A stretch of 15,591 nt of DNA from an uncultured Alistipes sp. (GTDB lineage Bacteria; Bacteroidota; Bacteroidia; Bacteroidales; Rikenellaceae), in NCBI GenBank assembly GCA_904502005.1, contig CAJGDC010000047.1, positions 1 through 15,591 of the forward strand, read 5' to 3'. Both the position numbers and the translations under genes were made by a program. Positions 13,447-15,591 of the stretch are shown in pieces. Under the pieces are notes generated by a model. It did no database searches. It saw only the letters and a program-made list of their open reading frames with translations, and had not been told where the DNA came from. The stretch's first letter is position 1. Every line of letters begins with the position of its first letter.

Positions 13447-13869
13447 ATGAAAAAGTTTCTAAATATACTGCTTGGACTGCTGTTTGCCATCACTGCTGTT
13501 ATGGTAGGTTGGGCTGTAGTTTCTAGCGGTAACGAGGTTGCCATTAGCTGGAACCTCGTTTGGGGCTACGCTCTGCTCATTGGAGCAGTTCTTAGCGTGC
13601 TGATCTCAGCTATTAAGGGTACGATTACTAATCCTGCAGGTTTGAAGAAGACAATGCTTGCCATTGTGCTTGTTGTAGTTGTAGTAGGTGCTGCACTCTT
13701 CATCGCACTTGGTCACGATGGTATTGTAATTCCTAACTCTGCTGGTGGTGTATTCGATGATCCATTCGAGTTGGTTATCTCTGAGGTTGGTATTCTTGTT
13801 ACTTATGTAGTAGCTGCGGCTTCTATCCTTGTAACACTTTATACTGAGGTTCGTAACCTGTTCAAATAG
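13447..13869 (+). CDS. Four-helix membrane protein of unknown family in the exb cluster
   Basis: I do not recognise this 140-residue protein. It has four predicted membrane helices: about 5-25 (LNILLGLLFAITAVMVGWAVV), 37-56 (LVWGYALLIGAVLSVLISAI), 68-89 (very Val-rich) and 112-133. The loop between helices 3 and 4 holds an acidic FDDPFE patch (103-108). The N terminus is short and basic, and the C terminus ends in EVRNLFK. It lies 35 bases after exbB and 11 bases before the first exbD, with the same codon preference, so it is almost certainly expressed with the motor. A helper or extra subunit of the ExbB-ExbD complex is the obvious guess, based on position only. There is no catalytic or binding motif. 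Confidence 0.85.
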   Translation: MKKFLNILLGLLFAITAVMVGWAVVSSGNEVAISWNLVWGYALLIGAVLSVLISAIKGTITNPAGLKKTMLAIVLVVVVVGAALFIALGHDGIVIPNSAGGVFDDPFELVISEVGILVTYVVAAASILVTLYTEVRNLFK

Positions 13870-13880
13870 TAAGGTAATTT

Positions 13881-14471
13881 ATGGCAAAAAGTAAGAAAAT
13901 ACCTGAAATCAACGCTTCGTCACAAGCGGATATCGCCTTTACCGTGCTTATCTTCTTCCTTGTGGTTTCTACAATGGATGTTGATACCGGTATCGTGCGT
14001 GTGCTTCCGCCTATGCCGGATCCGAATGTAAAGCAGGAGGATATCAAGGTTAAAGAGCGTAACCTTCTCCTTGTTTTCGTATCGGGTAGCGGTCAGCTGA
14101 TGGCAGGCGGTCAGGTGATGGATCTCCATTATCTTAAGGACAAGGCTAAGGAGTTTATCCTTAACCCTTATGATGATGAGAACCTCCCTGAGAAGAAGGA
14201 GCAGACCTTCGATATGCCAGATGGCTCGAAGTGGACCTTCCCTGTTAGTGAGGGCGTAATCTCGCTTCAGAATACTCGAGATACTGATTATCAGGTTTAT
14301 ATCCGCGTACAGAACGAGCTTACTCGTGCATTTAACGAGGTTCGTGATGATGTCTCTATGACTAAGTTCGGCAAGAAGTTCGCTGATCTTGGTGAGGAGG
14401 AGCGTAAAGTAATAACCAAGGCTGTACCTTTGAAGATTTCAGAGGCTGAGCCACGTAAAATGGGTAAGTAA
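13881..14471 (+). CDS. exbD: ExbD/TolR-family biopolymer transport protein, first copy (long)
   Basis: This protein has a short cytoplasmic N terminus (MAKSKKIPEINASS) and one membrane helix (about 16-34) with the essential channel Asp17 in SQADIAFTVLIFFLVV. The rest, residues 35-196, is periplasmic. At 196 residues it is clearly longer than E. coli ExbD (about 140). The extra part includes a Pro/Asp-rich segment after the helix (PPMPDPNVKQED) and an acidic middle region (NPYDDENLPEKKEQTFDMPDG). The end is charged and ordered-looking (EEERKVITKAVPLKIS, then AEPRKMGK). It pairs with the ExbB upstream and with the second ExbD, whose ATG follows its stop by one base. Confidence 0.9.
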   Translation: MAKSKKIPEINASSQADIAFTVLIFFLVVSTMDVDTGIVRVLPPMPDPNVKQEDIKVKERNLLLVFVSGSGQLMAGGQVMDLHYLKDKAKEFILNPYDDENLPEKKEQTFDMPDGSKWTFPVSEGVISLQNTRDTDYQVYIRVQNELTRAFNEVRDDVSMTKFGKKFADLGEEERKVITKAVPLKISEAEPRKMGK

Positions 14472-14472
14472 T

Positions 14473-14943
14473 ATGGCAGTAATGAAGAAAAAGGGCGAGC
14501 GCGAGGTTCCTGCAATGTCAACAACCTCCCTTCCCGATGTCGTTTATATCATCCTCTTCTTCTTTATGCTCTCTACCTCTATGCGTGACCAGGAGCTGAT
14601 GGTTAAGTACAGGCTCCCTGAGGCAACTGAGGTTCAGAAGCTCGAGAAGAAGAATCTCGTGAGCTACATTCACATTGGTGTACCTGTTCTGCATATGCAG
14701 GCTAAGTATGGTACAGCACCACTGATCCAGCTCAACGATTCGTATAAGACTACTAAGGATATCCTTGACTTTGCAGCTGCAGAGCGCGATAAGCTTTCAG
14801 AGGCTGACCGTGCTTCTATGACAATCTGCCTCAAGGCAGACGGCGGCACAAAGATGGGTATCATCGCCGATGTAAAGCAGGAGCTCCGTCGTGCAAATGC
14901 ACTGAAGATCTCTTACGCTTCATCAAAGGTGCTGAGTTACTAA
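14473..14943 (+). CDS. exbD: ExbD/TolR-family biopolymer transport protein, second copy
   Basis: This is a 156-residue ExbD-type protein: N terminus MAVMKKKGEREVPAMSTTS, one membrane helix (about 21-36) with the conserved Asp22 in LPDVVYIILFFFMLST, and a periplasmic domain. It keeps the C-terminal ExbD fold signature: a segment like MTICLKADGGTKMGIIADVKQELRRANALKISYAS, where the K-A-D of the central strand and the final helix and strand are typical. It is much closer to standard ExbD length than its upstream neighbour and the two differ strongly, so they probably form a heteromeric stator with ExbB. No tonB follows; a terminator comes 16 bases later. Confidence 0.9.
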   Translation: MAVMKKKGEREVPAMSTTSLPDVVYIILFFFMLSTSMRDQELMVKYRLPEATEVQKLEKKNLVSYIHIGVPVLHMQAKYGTAPLIQLNDSYKTTKDILDFAAAERDKLSEADRASMTICLKADGGTKMGIIADVKQELRRANALKISYASSKVLSY

Positions 14944-14959
14944 TAACTCAGAGCTATAC

Positions 14960-14990
14960 AAAAAAGGAGAGGAATTCCTCTCCTTTTTTA
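14960..14990 (+). terminator. Strong intrinsic terminator of the exb cluster
   Basis: This is a perfect 30-base palindrome centred on GGAATTCC, so a stem of up to 13 bp with loop AATT. It is flanked by A6 and T6 and comes 16 bases after the second exbD stop. The symmetry means it can also work on the minus strand. Confidence 0.93.
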
Positions 14991-15182
14991 TTTTGCTGTC
15001 AAACGGTAGCATTTGCTGCGTTGCACTTCAATAACCGAGCTGCTCACATACGCTTTACCTCTCCTTTTTTTGTGACCGTTAAGTGCTAGTAGTTGACATA
15101 TGCAGTAACATATAATTATGCGGAGCAATCGTATAAAGCAGAAAAAGGGTCAAGAGCGCTGTAACATAGAGTTATAAGCACA
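14991..15182. other. Gene-free stretch between two terminators
   Basis: I find no open frame with coding character, no tRNA-like fold and no full promoter match in these 192 bases. A CCTCTCCTTTTTTT string (15057-15070) echoes the right arm of the terminator just before, without a left arm. TGTAACATA/AGTAACATA-type strings occur twice (near 15103 and 15161). Confidence 0.5.
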
Positions 15183-15214
15183 AAAATATAGCCATCATCT
15201 GATGGCTATATTTT
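15183..15214 (-). terminator. Terminator after the DUF3467 gene (bidirectional)
   Basis: A 14-bp perfect stem (15183-15196 with 15201-15214) closes a 4-base loop. The minus strand then runs into a short T stretch. It lies about 25 bases past the DUF3467 stop and could also block read-through from the + side. Confidence 0.85.
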
Positions 15215-15239
15215 GATAACTGTTGATTAGAGCCGGCTG

Positions 15240-15527
15240 TTAAGCCTGACCCTTTGGCTCAACAAAGCCTGGACCCTGATTAACCTTGATTGCACCAAAC
15301 TTGCTCTCGTAGTTACGCAGATTTTCCTGCAGTGAGAGGAGCAGTCGCTTTGCGTGCTCTGGAGTAAGGATTATGCGGTTACCAACCTTTGCCTTTGGCA
15401 TTCCTGGAAGCAAAGAGGCAAAGTCAAGAATTACCTCGCTTGGTGAGTGCGCAATGACGACAAAGTTAGAGTAGTGACCCTGAGCAACCTGTGGGTCAAT
15501 CTCAAATTCAATCTTATTTTCTGCCAT
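15240..15527 (-). CDS. DUF3467 domain protein
   Basis: This small soluble 95-residue protein matches the DUF3467 pattern: GHYSNFVVIAHSPSEVILDFASLLPGMPKAKVGNRIILTPEHAKRLLLSLQENLRNYESKFG in successive blocks (GxYxN, S-x-x-E-V-x-x-D-F, P-G, R-I-I-x-x-P-x-H-A-K, Y-E-x-x-F-G). The domain fills about residues 17-79, and the tail (KVNQGPGFVEPKGQA) is short and probably flexible. Function is not known. In many Bacteroidota it lies directly after rpoC, as I recall; here a gene fragment on the same strand ends three bases before it. It has its own terminator. Confidence 0.88.
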   Translation of the reverse strand: MAENKIEFEIDPQVAQGHYSNFVVIAHSPSEVILDFASLLPGMPKAKVGNRIILTPEHAKRLLLSLQENLRNYESKFGAIKVNQGPGFVEPKGQA

Positions 15528-15530
15528 AAT

Positions 15531-15591
15531 TTATACTGTTATAAGTTCTATACCTGCCTCCTCAATAATCTTGACCATCTCTGGAGATATA
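15531..15591 (-). CDS. C-terminal end of an unidentified gene upstream of DUF3467
   Basis: The frame read back from TAA (15531-15533 on the minus strand) is open to the window edge and gives 19 residues ending ISPEMVKIIEEAGIELITV. It is three bases from the DUF3467 start, so the two are surely co-transcribed if it is real. Position suggests rpoC, and the string is faintly like the EEAGIE segment inside RpoC, but that segment is not at the usual RpoC C terminus. I leave it unnamed. Confidence 0.5.
   Translation of the reverse strand, partial: ISPEMVKIIEEAGIELITV

Noticed and set aside
528..15050. Shared string CCGAGCTGC in the aldolase terminator and in the gene-free stretch near 15045
   Set aside because: It is too short to mean common origin, and the second copy has no pairing arm.
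1..15591. CRISPR arrays, insertion sequences, integrase sites, toxin-antitoxin pairs, defence genes
   Set aside because: No regularly spaced repeats, no transposase or recombinase motifs and no terminal inverted repeats were seen; the gene content is ordinary chromosomal.

Overview
The window reads as a chromosomal housekeeping segment from a Bacteroidota bacterium, probably order Bacteroidales (an Alistipes-like member of Rikenellaceae is my guess, not shown). The lineage call rests on several things: promoter elements of the TTTG-N19-21-TAnnTTTG type in front of both tRNA genes, mostly absent Shine-Dalgarno sequences, a lipoprotein-type TamA homologue (TamL), a DUF3467 gene, and an exbB / small membrane protein / exbD / exbD cluster.

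Layout, left to right. (1) 1-494 is the 3' end of a class II fructose-bisphosphate aldolase on +, closed by a hairpin. (2) 629-715 is tRNA-Leu(GAG) on -, with its own promoter and terminator. (3) 804-6006 is a tight - strand operon, dapF > tamL > dxs. It joins meso-diaminopimelate synthesis, outer-membrane assembly and the first step of the MEP isoprenoid pathway. (4) 6090-6887 is a + strand alpha/beta hydrolase, divergent from dapF. Its stop codon abuts the stop of a - strand ketopantoate-reductase-family gene (6888-7892). That gene follows a short YdeI-like gene, and an AraC-family regulator lies further upstream. (5) 9450-9520 is tRNA-Cys(GCA) on -, with promoter and terminator; its promoter lies back to back with the one proposed for the next operon. 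(6) 9643-12360 is a + strand operon of a short, divergent DprA-like protein, a TatD-family nuclease and a type I asparaginase. (7) 12599-14943 is the ExbB/ExbD proton-channel cluster, with a long structured leader, a four-helix membrane protein of unknown family between exbB and exbD, and a strong terminator. (8) After about 190 bases with no gene there is a shared terminator, a DUF3467 gene on -, and the last codons of another - strand gene at the right edge.

Nothing here is clearly a mobile element, CRISPR array, phage or defence island. The best candidate for something under-described is the four-gene Exb cluster: an ExbB with a cleavable-type signal peptide and an acidic Ala/Glu-rich segment, an unassigned four-helix protein, and two unlike ExbD proteins, one with an enlarged periplasmic part. 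The second is the DprA-like protein, which has lost the usual DprA signature residues and the C-terminal domain yet keeps its place at the head of an operon. The aldolase and exb genes share a codon preference (mostly AAG for Lys, many CTT/CTC Leu, CGT Arg) that looks typical of highly expressed genes in this genome.
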